From: an uncultured Oscillospiraceae bacterium
GTDB lineage: Bacteria > Bacillota > Clostridia > Oscillospirales > Acutalibacteraceae
Length of the DNA: 33,491 nt
Assembly (NCBI GenBank): GCA_900547105.1
Contig: URFL01000016.1
Span: forward strand, 1 to 33,491
Direction of reading: 5' to 3'
The position numbers and the translations under genes are program-made. Shown here piece after piece: positions 1 to 8,164 of the stretch. Below the pieces are notes generated by a model. That model saw only the letters and a program-made list of their open reading frames with translations, was not told the origin of the DNA and did not search any database. Within the stretch, counting starts at the first letter, position 1. Each line of letters opens with the position of its first letter.

Positions 1-60
1 ACCACAGGAGATACGCCCTTATAGGGCGTGGTCAAACCACCGGTTCAACCGGTGGCTTTG
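1..60. repeat. Tandem hairpins, possible IS200/IS605-like end or extragenic palindrome
   Basis: Two perfect hairpins lie side by side. One pairs 13-19 with 23-29 (ACGCCCT/AGGGCGT). The other pairs 37-44 with 48-55 (CCACCGGT/ACCGGTGG). They sit directly downstream of the TfoX-like stop codon, so they could end the leftward TfoX/NUDIX transcript. Paired short hairpins of this kind also occur at ends of IS200/IS605-type elements and in clostridial extragenic palindromes. The window starts here, so neither origin can be settled. Confidence 0.45.
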
Positions 61-65
61 ATTTG

Positions 66-386
66 TCAGGATGTCTTTTTTGGCTTCGGCGGGGGCAGCT
101 GATCGAACATAGCGGTCAACAGCCCGCACAAAAAGGCGCTGTCCTCCACTTGCTCCACCAGCAGCATCTCGCGCGCACCCGGATAGGGCAGCTCGCGCGG
201 GGCGTCCGGCAGCAGCGCCACGGCGGCGGGCACCGGCTTCACCAGCAGGCGGTTGTCGTAAATGCCGCCGACGATGCGCCCGCGGAAATACAAAATATAC
301 TCGCCCATCATGGCGCGGTAGGAGATGCCGTCCAGTGCAGACAGCTGCTCCAGCACCAGCGTCAGATAGTCTTTGCTGGATGCCAT
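66..386 (-). CDS. TfoX N-terminal domain protein
   Basis: This is a 106-residue protein resembling the stand-alone TfoX N-terminal domain family: an early region with MMGEYILYFRGRIVGGI, then YPGAREMLLVEQVED. TfoX is a competence regulator in Gram-negative bacteria, but the role of single-domain clostridial homologues is not known. I chose the ATG at 386 because AGGGG lies just upstream. An earlier in-frame ATG at 416 would overlap the NUDIX gene and has no ribosome site. The gene starts 4 bases after the NUDIX stop, so the two are probably co-transcribed. The C-terminus is short, proline- and lysine-rich. Confidence 0.8.
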   Translation of the reverse strand: MASSKDYLTLVLEQLSALDGISYRAMMGEYILYFRGRIVGGIYDNRLLVKPVPAAVALLPDAPRELPYPGAREMLLVEQVEDSAFLCGLLTAMFDQLPPPKPKKTS

Positions 387-390
387 GGCG

Positions 391-933
391 TTACCCCTGC
401 TTTTGGCGGGCGACATAGACTTTCAGCACCGCCGTCTGGGTTTTGGCGTCTTTGATCTCGCCGGACAGCACCATATTTACCGCCTGCTGCAGCGGAATAC
501 GCTCCACCTCCAAAAACTCGTCGTCGTCCGGGCACATATCACCAAAGGACAACCCGGTCGCGAGATACAGATGGATGATCTCGCCGCAATAGCCGGGCGA
601 AGGATACAGCTGCCCCAGCGATTCGTAATGGGCAGCGGTGGCGCCGGTTTCCTCTTTCAGCTCGCGCATACCGGCGGGCAGCGGGTCTTCGCCGCGGTTC
701 AGCTTGCCGGCGGGCAGCTCGGGAATCACCTCGGCGTATGGATAGCGGAACTGGCGCACAAACAGCAGCTCATCCGTATCGGTCAGCGCCGCAATGCACA
801 CCCCGCCGGGGTGTTCCACCACTTCGCGCTTGGCGGTTTTGCCGTTGGGCAGGCGGGCATCGTCCACCCGCACGGTGATGATCTTGCCTTCGTAGATCAC
901 GGTTTGGCGGATAGGGGTTTCGGTCAGATTCAT
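391..933 (-). CDS. NUDIX hydrolase, ADP-ribose pyrophosphatase type
   Basis: The 180-residue protein carries a complete Nudix box at about residues 76-98 (G-x5-E-x7-REL-x-EE-x-GA). The preceding FVRQFRYPYAEVIPELPAGK stretch is typical of the ADP-ribose pyrophosphatase (NudF) branch, which splits ADP-ribose into AMP and ribose-5-phosphate with Mg2+. The start at 933 has AAAGGA upstream. A longer frame beginning at 1035 runs back through the divergent peptidase gene and is unlikely. It is cytosolic and forms an operon with the TfoX-like gene. The short, AT-rich gap 934-988 separates it from the divergent M14 peptidase and should hold both promoters. Confidence 0.88.
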   Translation of the reverse strand: MNLTETPIRQTVIYEGKIITVRVDDARLPNGKTAKREVVEHPGGVCIAALTDTDELLFVRQFRYPYAEVIPELPAGKLNRGEDPLPAGMRELKEETGATAAHYESLGQLYPSPGYCGEIIHLYLATGLSFGDMCPDDDEFLEVERIPLQQAVNMVLSGEIKDAKTQTAVLKVYVARQKQG

Positions 934-988
934 AAAAAACGCATCCTTTCTATATATATGTATTAGTGCAACAAAAGGGGGAGCGGTT

Positions 989-1885
989 ATGATCGTGATA
1001 CCGCAGCCGGCGGATACCGGTGTTGTGGGCAACAAAATTCGGGCGCTGCACCGCGCCTATCCGTTTTTGCGGGTGGTGCCGGTGGGCGCGAGCGTGCTGG
1101 GGTATGCGCTCCCCGCGCTGGTGCTGGAAAAGGGGGAAGAAACGGTGGTTATCGCCGCCGCGTTCCACGCACAGGAGTGGATCACCTCGCTGGTGACGCT
1201 GCGGCTGTGCGAAGAGTTATGCGGGGCGCTGCACAGCGGCGAGCCGCTGTGTGAGCTGGATATCCGCCGGGTATGTGCCGGGCGGCGGCTGGTGCTGCTG
1301 CCTTTGGTGAACCCGGACGGGGTGAACATAGCGCTGCACGGTTCCGCCGCGGCGGGGAAGTATGCGCCGGTGGTGCAGCGGTTGGGCGGCGATCAGCCGG
1401 GGCTGTGGCAGGCGAATGTGCGGGGAGTGGATATTAACCACAATTTCCCCGCCGGATGGGAAACGCTGCGCCGCATGGAACACGAGCAGGGTATCGCCGC
1501 GCCCGCACCCCGGCAATGGAGCGGCCCCGCCCCCGCCAGCGAGCCGGAAACCAAAGCGCTGATGGCGCTGTGTCGGCGGCTGCACCCGCGCCATGTGGTG
1601 ACGCTGCATACGCAGGGCGAGGAGATCTACTGGCACTACGGTACCCGCACCCCCCGCCGGTCGCGGCTAATGGCACAAGTGATGGCGGATGCCTCCGGCT
1701 ACACCGCGACCGCTCCCACCGGGCTGGCATCGCACGGCGGGTTCAAGGATTGGTTTATCGAAGAAACCGGCCGCCCCGGTTTTACACTGGAGCTAGGGCG
1801 GGGGGTGAACCCGCTGCCGCTGTCGGATTTCGACGCGATGTACGAAAAAGCCCGCGAAATGCTGCTGCTGGCGGCATTTATGTAA
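989..1885 (+). CDS. M14-family zinc carboxypeptidase / gamma-D-glutamyl endopeptidase-like
   Basis: The 298-residue protein has the M14 metallopeptidase signature. Zinc ligands are H60 and E63 in HAQEW, plus H207 in VVTLHTQG. The substrate-binding segments NPDGV (108-112) and DINHNFP (148-154) and the catalytic glutamate E268 in FTLELG are all present. Clostridial and bacillar members of this shape cut peptidoglycan stem peptides at gamma-D-glutamyl-diaminopimelate bonds. No signal peptide is visible, so it may act on recycled muropeptides in the cytosol; that is inference. AAGGGGGAG precedes the ATG. It stands alone, between the divergent NUDIX gene and the rnf promoter. Confidence 0.88.
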   Translation: MIVIPQPADTGVVGNKIRALHRAYPFLRVVPVGASVLGYALPALVLEKGEETVVIAAAFHAQEWITSLVTLRLCEELCGALHSGEPLCELDIRRVCAGRRLVLLPLVNPDGVNIALHGSAAAGKYAPVVQRLGGDQPGLWQANVRGVDINHNFPAGWETLRRMEHEQGIAAPAPRQWSGPAPASEPETKALMALCRRLHPRHVVTLHTQGEEIYWHYGTRTPRRSRLMAQVMADASGYTATAPTGLASHGGFKDWFIEETGRPGFTLELGRGVNPLPLSDFDAMYEKAREMLLLAAFM

Positions 1886-1933
1886 AAGGAGTGCGCTTTT
1901 TTGCGGTACCGTGGCGAAAATCGCCGGTAAGTC

Positions 1934-1962
1934 TTGAAAATGCACCGGAAATAGTATATCAT
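1934..1962 (+). promoter_or_regulatory. Promoter of the NusG-II/Gx/rnf operon
   Basis: TTGAAA (1934-1939), a 17-base spacer and TATCAT (1957-1962) make a near-consensus housekeeping promoter. It lies about 58 bases upstream of the NusG-II start. It is the only clear promoter before rnfC, so it probably drives the eight-gene unit ending at 7883. Confidence 0.7.
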
Positions 1963-2019
1963 AAAACAGAATATCACACAAGATGGGGCAGTTTTCGCCA
2001 TCCAAAGGAGGTCGCCGGT

Positions 2020-2403
2020 ATGCAGCGCACAGCGGACTTTTGGCGGCGGCATCGGGCGGATGGCGCGGTGCTGCTGGCGGTGTGTTTGCTGGCGCTTGGC
2101 ATTTGGCTGGCGGATTGTTTGTCGCGCCGCCCCGGCGCGGGTGCGGTGGTCACCTCGCCTGCCGGCGAACAGACGGTGGAGCTCAGCCGTGACCGCCGGT
2201 GGAGCATCGCCGGGCGGGACGGCTTGACGGTGACGGTGCAGGTGGAAAACGGACGCATCCGGTTTGCAAGCAGCGATTGTCCGGACCGCGTGTGCGTGCA
2301 CAGCGGGTGGCTGTCCACCGCCGGGCAAACCGCCGCTTGTGTACCGGCGGGCGTGTCGATACGGGTGACCGGGGACGCGCCGGTGGATATGATCGCGGGG
2401 TGA
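2020..2403 (+). CDS. NusG domain II-containing protein
   Basis: The 127-residue protein has a basic N-terminus, one membrane segment at about residues 16-34 (AVLLAVCLLALGIWLADCL) and an extracytoplasmic domain. That domain matches the NusG domain II family, including the CPDRVCVHSGW block and later TAACVP. This family is regularly found just before Gx-transporter and rnf genes in Clostridia; its function is unknown. A strong AAAGGAGG (2004-2011) fixes the ATG at 2020. The next gene starts 5 bases after its stop, which indicates translational coupling. Confidence 0.85.
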   Translation: MQRTADFWRRHRADGAVLLAVCLLALGIWLADCLSRRPGAGAVVTSPAGEQTVELSRDRRWSIAGRDGLTVTVQVENGRIRFASSDCPDRVCVHSGWLSTAGQTAACVPAGVSIRVTGDAPVDMIAG

Positions 2404-2407
2404 CGGC

Positions 2408-2908
2408 ATGAACAAATGGACGGACAAGCCGGTGGGGCGTATCGCGCTGCTGGGGATATTGTCCGGCTTGGCGGTGGTGCTGTCGCTGCTGGAGGGGCTG
2501 TTGCCCACGCTGCCGGTGCCCGGCGCCAAGTGGGGGCTGTCCAATCTCGCGACCATGACGGCGCTGTCGGTGCTGGGAACCCCTGCCGCGGTGGGGGTCA
2601 CGATGGTCAAAGCCGGATTCGCGCTGCTGCGCGGCGGCACCGCGTGTCTGATGAGCCTGTCCGGCGGGATGTGCAGCGTGTTGGTGATGGCGGCGCTGTC
2701 GCGTTTTTGGCGCGGGAGGGTCGGCTTTTTGGGAGTCGGTGTGGCTGGCGCGGCGGCGCACAACGGCGGGCAGCTGCTGTGCGCGATGGCGCTGGTGGAT
2801 GTGGGACTGTGGCGTACCGCTCCGTTTTTGCTGGTGATGGCGCTGGCGGCGGGGTGCGCCACCGGACTGGTGATGCAAACCGTTTGGCCGGCGTTGAAAC
2901 GGATATAA
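2408..2908 (+). CDS. Gx transporter family membrane protein (Hpre_diP_synt_I)
   Basis: The 166-residue protein is very hydrophobic, with about five membrane segments. It contains the GAKWGLSNLATM and GGTACLMSLSGG stretches of the Gx transporter family, formerly annotated as heptaprenyl diphosphate synthase component I. A prenyl synthase role is not supported by the membrane topology; family members resemble small substrate-specific transport subunits. It lies between NusG-II and rnfC, an arrangement common in anaerobic Firmicutes. Its substrate is unknown. Confidence 0.85.
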   Translation: MNKWTDKPVGRIALLGILSGLAVVLSLLEGLLPTLPVPGAKWGLSNLATMTALSVLGTPAAVGVTMVKAGFALLRGGTACLMSLSGGMCSVLVMAALSRFWRGRVGFLGVGVAGAAAHNGGQLLCAMALVDVGLWRTAPFLLVMALAAGCATGLVMQTVWPALKRI

Positions 2909-2941
2909 ATACAGGATATTACAAAGGGGAGGGCTTGCCCA

Positions 2942-4276
2942 ATGACCATATGGGAACGGTGGCACGCGCATACGCACGGCGGCGCGCATGTGCCGCATTA
3001 CAAAAACACGGCGGAAAGCGAAACGGTGGTGATGGACCCGCCGGAGAAAATTTTGCTCGCGATGTCGCAGCATATCGGGGCGCCCTGTATGCCCACCGTC
3101 AAGGTGGGGGATACGGTGGAGGTCGGCCAGATCGTCGGCGACAGCGGACAGGCGGTGTCGGCACCCATCCACAGCGGCGTGTCTGGCAAGGTGACCGGTA
3201 TGCCCACGCTGATGCTGCCGGGCGGGCGCACCACCCAGGCGTTGGAGATCACCTCTGACGGCGAACAGCGGCTGCACGAAAGCGTTCAGCCGCCGGTGGT
3301 GAACAACCGCGAGGATTTTTTGAAAGCGGTGCGCCAAAGCGGTCTGGTCGGTTTGGGCGGCGCGGGTTTTCCGGCACATATCAAGCTGAATCCGCCCAAC
3401 ATCGACGAGGTGGACACGCTGATCATCAACGCGGCGGAATGTGAGCCGTTCATCACCGCCGACTACCGCGAGTGCATGGAAAATTCGTGGGATATCGTGT
3501 CCGGTGTACAAACGGTGATGGAATTTTTGGCGGTGCGGCAGGTGATCATCGCGATCGAACGCAACAAACCCGCCGCCATCAAAGAGCTGTCGCAGATCGC
3601 GGCTTCGGTCAGCAAGCCGGGGCGCGAGGTGCGGGTGAAGGCGCTGCCTGCCCGCTATCCGCAGGGCGCGGAAAAGGTGCTGATCGCGACCTGTACCGGT
3701 CGGCGGGTGCCGCCCGGAAAGCTGCCGGCGGATGTGGGCTGTGTGGTGATGAATGTGACCTCCATCGCGGTGCTGTCGCGGTATCTCAAAACCGGTATGC
3801 CGCTGCTGCAAAAGCGGCTGACGGTGGACGGTTCCGCCATTGCCCATCCGCAAAATGTGCTGGTGACCATCGGTACCCCGATCAAAGATGTGATCGCGTT
3901 TTGCGGCGGGTATCAGGAAACGCCCGGAAAGCTGCTGATGGGCGGTCCCATGATGGGGCTGGCGCTGATGGACGATGAGCTGCCGGTGCTCAAGCAAAAC
4001 AACGCGATCCTCGCGTTTTCGCAGGAGGATGCGGCGGTGGACCCGATCACGCCCTGTATCCGGTGCGGTCGGTGCGTGGCGGCATGTCCTATGCAGCTGA
4101 TGCCGACCGATATTGCCCGCGCGTACAGCGCGAAGGATGTGGACGCGATGAAACGGCTGGATGTCGCCACCTGTATGGAATGCGGCAGCTGTGCGTATTC
4201 CTGCCCGGCGCACCGCCCCATTGTGCAGACCATGCGCATGGCGAAAGAAGCGGTTCGTCAGGCGTCGATCAAATGA
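2942..4276 (+). CDS. rnfC: Rnf complex subunit C
   Basis: The 444-residue peripheral subunit takes electrons to or from NAD at the cytoplasmic face of the Rnf complex. The glycine-rich GLGGAGFPAHIKL at 137-149 matches the NADH/FMN-binding fold. Two [4Fe-4S] motifs lie near the C-terminus: CIRCGRCVAACP from residue 372 and CMECGSCAYSCP from 411. The length is normal for the short clostridial form, without the long C-terminal repeats of enterobacterial RnfC. AAGGGGAGGG (2924-2933) sets the start. It is the first subunit gene of the rnf block. Confidence 0.96.
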   Translation: MTIWERWHAHTHGGAHVPHYKNTAESETVVMDPPEKILLAMSQHIGAPCMPTVKVGDTVEVGQIVGDSGQAVSAPIHSGVSGKVTGMPTLMLPGGRTTQALEITSDGEQRLHESVQPPVVNNREDFLKAVRQSGLVGLGGAGFPAHIKLNPPNIDEVDTLIINAAECEPFITADYRECMENSWDIVSGVQTVMEFLAVRQVIIAIERNKPAAIKELSQIAASVSKPGREVRVKALPARYPQGAEKVLIATCTGRRVPPGKLPADVGCVVMNVTSIAVLSRYLKTGMPLLQKRLTVDGSAIAHPQNVLVTIGTPIKDVIAFCGGYQETPGKLLMGGPMMGLALMDDELPVLKQNNAILAFSQEDAAVDPITPCIRCGRCVAACPMQLMPTDIARAYSAKDVDAMKRLDVATCMECGSCAYSCPAHRPIVQTMRMAKEAVRQASIK

Positions 4277-4292
4277 GGAGGGACACAAAACG

Positions 4293-5234
4293 ATGGAAAA
4301 ACCCTTGATGATAACCTCATCGCCCCATCTGCATAGCGGCGATTCCACCCGCATGATCATGCTGGATGTGTTGATCGCTATGATTCCGGCGGCGGTGATG
4401 TCGGTGTGGCTGTTTGGCTGGCGCGCCGCTATGGTGGAGCTGATTTGTGTGGCGTCTTGTGTCGCCGCCGAGTATTTGAGTTGTCTGGTGCTGAAAAAAC
4501 CCTCGTCGGTGGGCGATCTGTCCTGTATCGTCACCGGCTTGCTGCTGGCGTTTAACCTGCCGGTGACCATTCCGCTGTGGCAAGCGGCGCTGGGCAGCGT
4601 GATCGCGATCGTGGTCGCCAAGCAGATGTTTGGCGGGTTGGGACAAAACTTTGTCAACCCCGCGCTGTTGGGGCGCATTGTGCTGATGAGCAGCTTTGCC
4701 GAATCCATGAACACCTGGATCGCGCCGCGTGCGGTGGATGCGGTGTCCACCGCCACGCCGCTGGCGCTGCTGGCGGAGGGCGATACCGCCACCTACACGG
4801 TGCGGGAGCTGCTGTTTGGGCTGCGCCCCGGGTGCCTTGGCGAAACCTGTGCGCTGGCGCTGCTGATGGGCGGCATTTATCTGGTGGCGCGGCGGGTGAT
4901 CACGCCGGTGATCCCGCTGACCTATATCGGCACCGTGTTTGTGCTGACATGGATTCTGGGCGAAAACCCGGTGTATCAGATTTTGTCCGGCGGCTTGATG
5001 CTGGGTGCGATCTTTATGGCGACTGATTATGTGACCTCGCCGGTGACGCGGGCGGGCAAAGTGGTGTTCGGTATCGGCTGCGGTTTGCTGACCGTGCTGA
5101 TCCGGCTGTATGGTTCGCTGCCAGAGGGCGTGTCCTTCGCCATTGTGTTGATGAACATACTCACTCCGCTGATCGAGCGGGTGACCAAACCGGTGCCGTT
5201 TGGCAAGAAATGGGGGTGGCAGCGTGAAGCGTAA
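4293..5234 (+). CDS. rnfD: Rnf complex subunit D
   Basis: This 313-residue integral membrane subunit has many membrane helices and the conserved GQNFVNPALLGR block (117-128). The covalent FMN site is expected at VDAVSTATPL (148-157); the likely acceptor is T155. The usual SGAT core reads STAT here. GAGGAGGGA (4275-4283) supports the ATG at 4293. A longer in-frame extension would run into rnfC and has no ribosome site. The end overlaps rnfG by 11 bases. Confidence 0.95.
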   Translation: MEKPLMITSSPHLHSGDSTRMIMLDVLIAMIPAAVMSVWLFGWRAAMVELICVASCVAAEYLSCLVLKKPSSVGDLSCIVTGLLLAFNLPVTIPLWQAALGSVIAIVVAKQMFGGLGQNFVNPALLGRIVLMSSFAESMNTWIAPRAVDAVSTATPLALLAEGDTATYTVRELLFGLRPGCLGETCALALLMGGIYLVARRVITPVIPLTYIGTVFVLTWILGENPVYQILSGGLMLGAIFMATDYVTSPVTRAGKVVFGIGCGLLTVLIRLYGSLPEGVSFAIVLMNILTPLIERVTKPVPFGKKWGWQREA

Positions 5235-5763
5235 TGTCCTCTCTATCGTGGTGGCGGCGCTGACCCTGACGCTGATCGCGGGGGTGACCACCGCGCTGCT
5301 GGCGGCGACCAACCTGCTGACCAAAGATACCATCGCCAGCCGCAACGAGCAGATCGAAAACCAGACCCGGATGCAGGTGCTGGCGGCGGACAAATTTGAA
5401 GCGGCGACCGTGTCGGTGGACGGCGCGGATGTGACCTATTATAAAGGGTCGAAAAACGGCGAGCTGATCGGTTATGTCTTTACCGTCACCACCACCGGCA
5501 AAAGCGCGGGGCTGACCGTGATGACTGGGGTGGATACCGACGGCAAAGTGACCGGTGTGGCGGTGACCGATGACAGCGAAACCGCCGGATATGTGGATAA
5601 AGTGACCAAAGCCGGGCTGCTCGAGCGTATCGCGGGGCAAACCTCCACCGACGGGGTGGACACCGTGTCGCAGGCGACCAAAACCTCCAAGGGGATCCTG
5701 CGCGGGGTGGACGGCGCGCTCAAAGCCTATCAAGCCATAGCGGGAGGTGCGGCAGATGAATAA
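5224..5763 (+). CDS. rnfG: Rnf complex subunit G
   Basis: The 179-residue protein has one N-terminal membrane helix (about residues 5-28) and an extracytoplasmic FMN-binding domain. The flavinylation motif is DTVSQATKTS near residues 146-155; T152 is the likely FMN acceptor, with SQAT replacing the usual SGAT. I chose GTG at 5224 because GGGGGTGG (5211-5218) is at good spacing. The alternative ATG 24 bases upstream has no ribosome site. It overlaps rnfD by 11 bases and rnfE by 8, so translation is probably coupled. An ApbE-type transferase would be needed to attach FMN; none is in this window. Confidence 0.93.
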   Translation: MKRNVLSIVVAALTLTLIAGVTTALLAATNLLTKDTIASRNEQIENQTRMQVLAADKFEAATVSVDGADVTYYKGSKNGELIGYVFTVTTTGKSAGLTVMTGVDTDGKVTGVAVTDDSETAGYVDKVTKAGLLERIAGQTSTDGVDTVSQATKTSKGILRGVDGALKAYQAIAGGAADE

Positions 5764-6475
5764 GTATACCAAAGAGTTCAGCAAAGGACTGGTCAAGGAG
5801 AACCCCACTCTGCGGCTGGTGCTGGGCACCTGCCCCACGCTGGCGGTCACCACCGCCGCGATCAATGGGCTGGGGATGGGGCTGGCCGCCACCTTCGTGC
5901 TGGTGTGCTCCAATATTGTGATTTCGCTGCTGCGCAAGGTGATTCCGGACAAGGTGCGGCTGCCCGCGTTTATCGTGGTGATCGCGGGCTTCACCACCAT
6001 TGTGCAAATGCTGGTGAAAGCGTATCTGCCCGCGATCGACAAGGCGCTGGGCATTTATCTGCCGCTGATCGTGGTGAACTGTATCATTCTGGGACGCGCC
6101 GAAGCGTTCGCCAGCAAAAACAGCGTGGGTTTGTCCGCGATGGATGGGCTGGGCATGGGCTGCGGCTTTACCGCGGCGCTGGTCGTGATGGGCAGCATCC
6201 GCGAATTTTTGGGCAACGGCACCATCTTCGGCTGGCCGGATGGCGGGCTGATTCCAGCGATCACGATTTTTGTGCTTCCCGCGGGCGGATTCTTCGTGTT
6301 TGGTATGCTGATCTGGCTCACCAACAAACTGACCGCCAAGTGGGAGGGGCGCGAAACCGAGCCGGTGGAGCCGGGCTGCGCCGGATGTCCCAACGCGGCG
6401 GCCTGTGCCGGATGCGGTGCGGAGCATCCCGCGGATGTGACCGAGGGAAAGGAGGACGCCGATAATGGACAATAA
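5756..6475 (+). CDS. rnfE: Rnf complex subunit E
   Basis: This 239-residue membrane subunit of the RnfA/RnfE/NqrD family has about six helices and the paired motifs GTCPTLAV and VVNCIILGRAEAFAS. It probably forms, with RnfA, the membrane core carrying iron between the ferredoxin and quinone/FMN sides. GGGAGG (5742-5747) sets the ATG at 5756. The last ~35 residues form a hydrophilic tail with four cysteines (CAGCPNAAACAGCG). The end overlaps rnfA by 11 bases. Confidence 0.95.
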   Translation: MNKYTKEFSKGLVKENPTLRLVLGTCPTLAVTTAAINGLGMGLAATFVLVCSNIVISLLRKVIPDKVRLPAFIVVIAGFTTIVQMLVKAYLPAIDKALGIYLPLIVVNCIILGRAEAFASKNSVGLSAMDGLGMGCGFTAALVVMGSIREFLGNGTIFGWPDGGLIPAITIFVLPAGGFFVFGMLIWLTNKLTAKWEGRETEPVEPGCAGCPNAAACAGCGAEHPADVTEGKEDADNGQ

Positions 6476-7052
6476 CAGCTTTTTTGCGATTTTGATCGGC
6501 GGCCTGCTGGTCAACAACTTTGTTTTGTCGCAGTTTTTGGGTATCTGTCCGTTTTTGGGCGTATCCAAAAAGCTGAACGGCGCGGTCGGTATGTCGTTGG
6601 CGGTTATTTTTGTCATGCTGATGTCCACCGCGGCGACCTGGCCGATCTATACCTATCTGCTGGTGCCGCACGAGTTGGAATATTTGCAGACAATCGTGTT
6701 TATTCTCATCATCGCGGCGCTGGTGCAGCTGGTGGAGATCACGCTGAAACGATTTATTCCGCCGCTGCATAAATCGCTGGGCATTTATCTGCCGCTGATC
6801 ACCACCAACTGCGCGGTGCTGGGCGTGACCATCCTGAACATCGACAAAGGCTATGATTTCTGGCAATCGCTGGTCAACGCGCTGGGCGCGGGGCTGGGCT
6901 TTTTGCTGGCGATGGTTATGTTTGCCGGGGTGCGCGAGCGGCTGGAAAGCGCCGACATTCCGAAAAGTCTGCGGGGTCTGCCCATCACGCTGGTAGCCGC
7001 TTCCATCGTGTCCGTGTCGTTCCTGGGGTTCCAGGGACTGCTCGGGCTGTGA
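6465..7052 (+). CDS. rnfA: Rnf complex subunit A
   Basis: The 195-residue, six-helix membrane protein is homologous to RnfE. It carries NNFVLSQFLGICPFLGVS near the start and ITTNCAVLGV in the middle, where the conserved cysteines lie. It pairs with RnfE in the membrane core. GGAAAGGAGG (6445-6454) lies inside the end of rnfE. rnfB follows after 21 bases with its own ribosome site. Length and motifs are typical. Confidence 0.96.
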   Translation: MDNNSFFAILIGGLLVNNFVLSQFLGICPFLGVSKKLNGAVGMSLAVIFVMLMSTAATWPIYTYLLVPHELEYLQTIVFILIIAALVQLVEITLKRFIPPLHKSLGIYLPLITTNCAVLGVTILNIDKGYDFWQSLVNALGAGLGFLLAMVMFAGVRERLESADIPKSLRGLPITLVAASIVSVSFLGFQGLLGL

Positions 7053-7073
7053 CCGGAAAAGGAGGAAACGGAT

Positions 7074-7883
7074 ATGACAGCAATTCTTTGGGCGGTCGGC
7101 ATTGTTGCCGGGCTGGGGCTGCTGGCCGGATTGATCCTGGCGGTGGCGTCGGTTCTGATGGCGGTGCCGGTGGACGAAAAGGTGGTGCAGCTGCGCGAAC
7201 AGCTGCCCGGCGCCAACTGCGGCGCGTGCGGCTATTCCGGCTGTGACGGCTATGCCGAAGCGATGGCGCACGATGGCGCGCCGGTGGGCTTGTGCGCTCC
7301 CGGCGGCAGCGAGGTTGCCGCCAAAACGGCGGAACTGTTGGGTGTCAGCGGCGGCGAGGTGGAGAAAAAAGCGGCGGTGGTGCGCTGCGGCGGCTGCGAG
7401 GATGTGACCAGCCGCAAGCTGCATTACCACGGAATCCCCTCCTGTGCGGCTGCCAACCAGTTTTACGGCGGCGATTGGGCGTGCTCTTATGGCTGCCTCG
7501 GCTACGGCGACTGCGTGGCGGCGTGCGAATACGACGCGATCCATGTGGAAAACGGGCTGGCGCGGGTGGATACCGACAAATGCGCGGCGTGCAGCTTGTG
7601 CGCCAAGGCGTGCCCCAAATCGCTGATCGCGATCCTGCCGGTGTCGGCACCGGCGGTGGTGCGCTGCTCCAGCCACGATAAGGGTGCCATCACGCGCAAG
7701 GCGTGCACCTCCGGCTGCATCGGCTGTATGAAGTGCACCAAGGTGTGTGAGCACGAGGCGATCACGGTGCAGAACAATTTGGCATCTATCAATGCGAAAA
7801 AATGCGTGGGCTGCGGCAAATGCGCTGCCGGATGTCCGGTGGGATGTATTGAAATGCGCGGGCAGATAGCAGCTGTCGACTGA
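7074..7883 (+). CDS. rnfB: Rnf complex subunit B
   Basis: The 269-residue subunit has an N-terminal membrane anchor (about 4-30) and a [4Fe-4S] Fes domain with C49, C52, C57 and C74. Several ferredoxin-type clusters follow: a cysteine-rich CSYGCLGYGDCVAAC stretch, CAACSLCAKACP, CTSGCIGCMKCTKVC and CVGCGKCAAGCP. It is the entry point for electrons from reduced ferredoxin. It is the last gene of the operon, and no strong T-tailed hairpin follows before the tRNA promoter. Confidence 0.96.
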   Translation: MTAILWAVGIVAGLGLLAGLILAVASVLMAVPVDEKVVQLREQLPGANCGACGYSGCDGYAEAMAHDGAPVGLCAPGGSEVAAKTAELLGVSGGEVEKKAAVVRCGGCEDVTSRKLHYHGIPSCAAANQFYGGDWACSYGCLGYGDCVAACEYDAIHVENGLARVDTDKCAACSLCAKACPKSLIAILPVSAPAVVRCSSHDKGAITRKACTSGCIGCMKCTKVCEHEAITVQNNLASINAKKCVGCGKCAAGCPVGCIEMRGQIAAVD

Positions 7884-7919
7884 ATTTTCGCAAATCGCAA
7901 AGTTTTTTGAAAAATCATA

Positions 7920-7949
7920 TTGACAAACACAGCGGGTATGATGTATAAT
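7920..7949 (+). promoter_or_regulatory. tRNA operon promoter
   Basis: TTGACA (7920-7925) and TATAAT (7944-7949) are both perfect consensus, with an 18-base spacer. They lie 32 bases upstream of the first tRNA. A G+C-rich stretch between the -10 and the tRNA is consistent with a stable-RNA promoter. Confidence 0.85.
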
Positions 7950-7981
7950 GATCTTCGCCTCGTAAGGGCGACACGGTATAT

Positions 7982-8058
7982 GGCTGTATAGCTCAGTTGG
8001 CTAGAGCATGCGGTTCATACCCGCAGTGTCACTGGTTCAAATCCAGTTACAGCCACCA
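7982..8058 (+). tRNA. tRNA-Met (CAU), elongator type
   Basis: The acceptor stem GGCTGTA pairs with TACAGCC. The anticodon stem TGCGG/CCGCA holds the loop TTCATAC. The discriminator is A and CCA is encoded. The anticodon stem lacks the three G-C pairs of initiator tRNA, and the first acceptor pair is normal, so this is an elongator Met tRNA. A lysidine-modified Ile2 tRNA is a less likely alternative. Confidence 0.93.
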
Positions 8059-8084
8059 TAGTTCCTCCAATCGGGGGAGCATCT

Positions 8085-8159
8085 GGCCCGATGGTCAAGC
8101 GGTTAAGACACCGCCCTTTCACGGCGGTAACACGGGTTCGATTCCCGTTCGGGTCACCA
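8085..8159 (+). tRNA. tRNA-Glu (UUC)
   Basis: The acceptor stem GGCCCGA pairs with TCGGGTC with one G-T pair. The anticodon stem CCGCC/GGCGG holds the loop CTTTCAC. The discriminator is A and CCA is encoded. It lies 26 bases after tRNA-Met. Confidence 0.94.
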
Positions 8160-8164
8160 TTTAC

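Noticed and set aside
2183..4792. 869-codon leftward open frame opposite rnfC and rnfD
   Set aside because: It is a shadow frame of GC-rich coding sequence; the plus strand encodes clear Rnf proteins with motifs.
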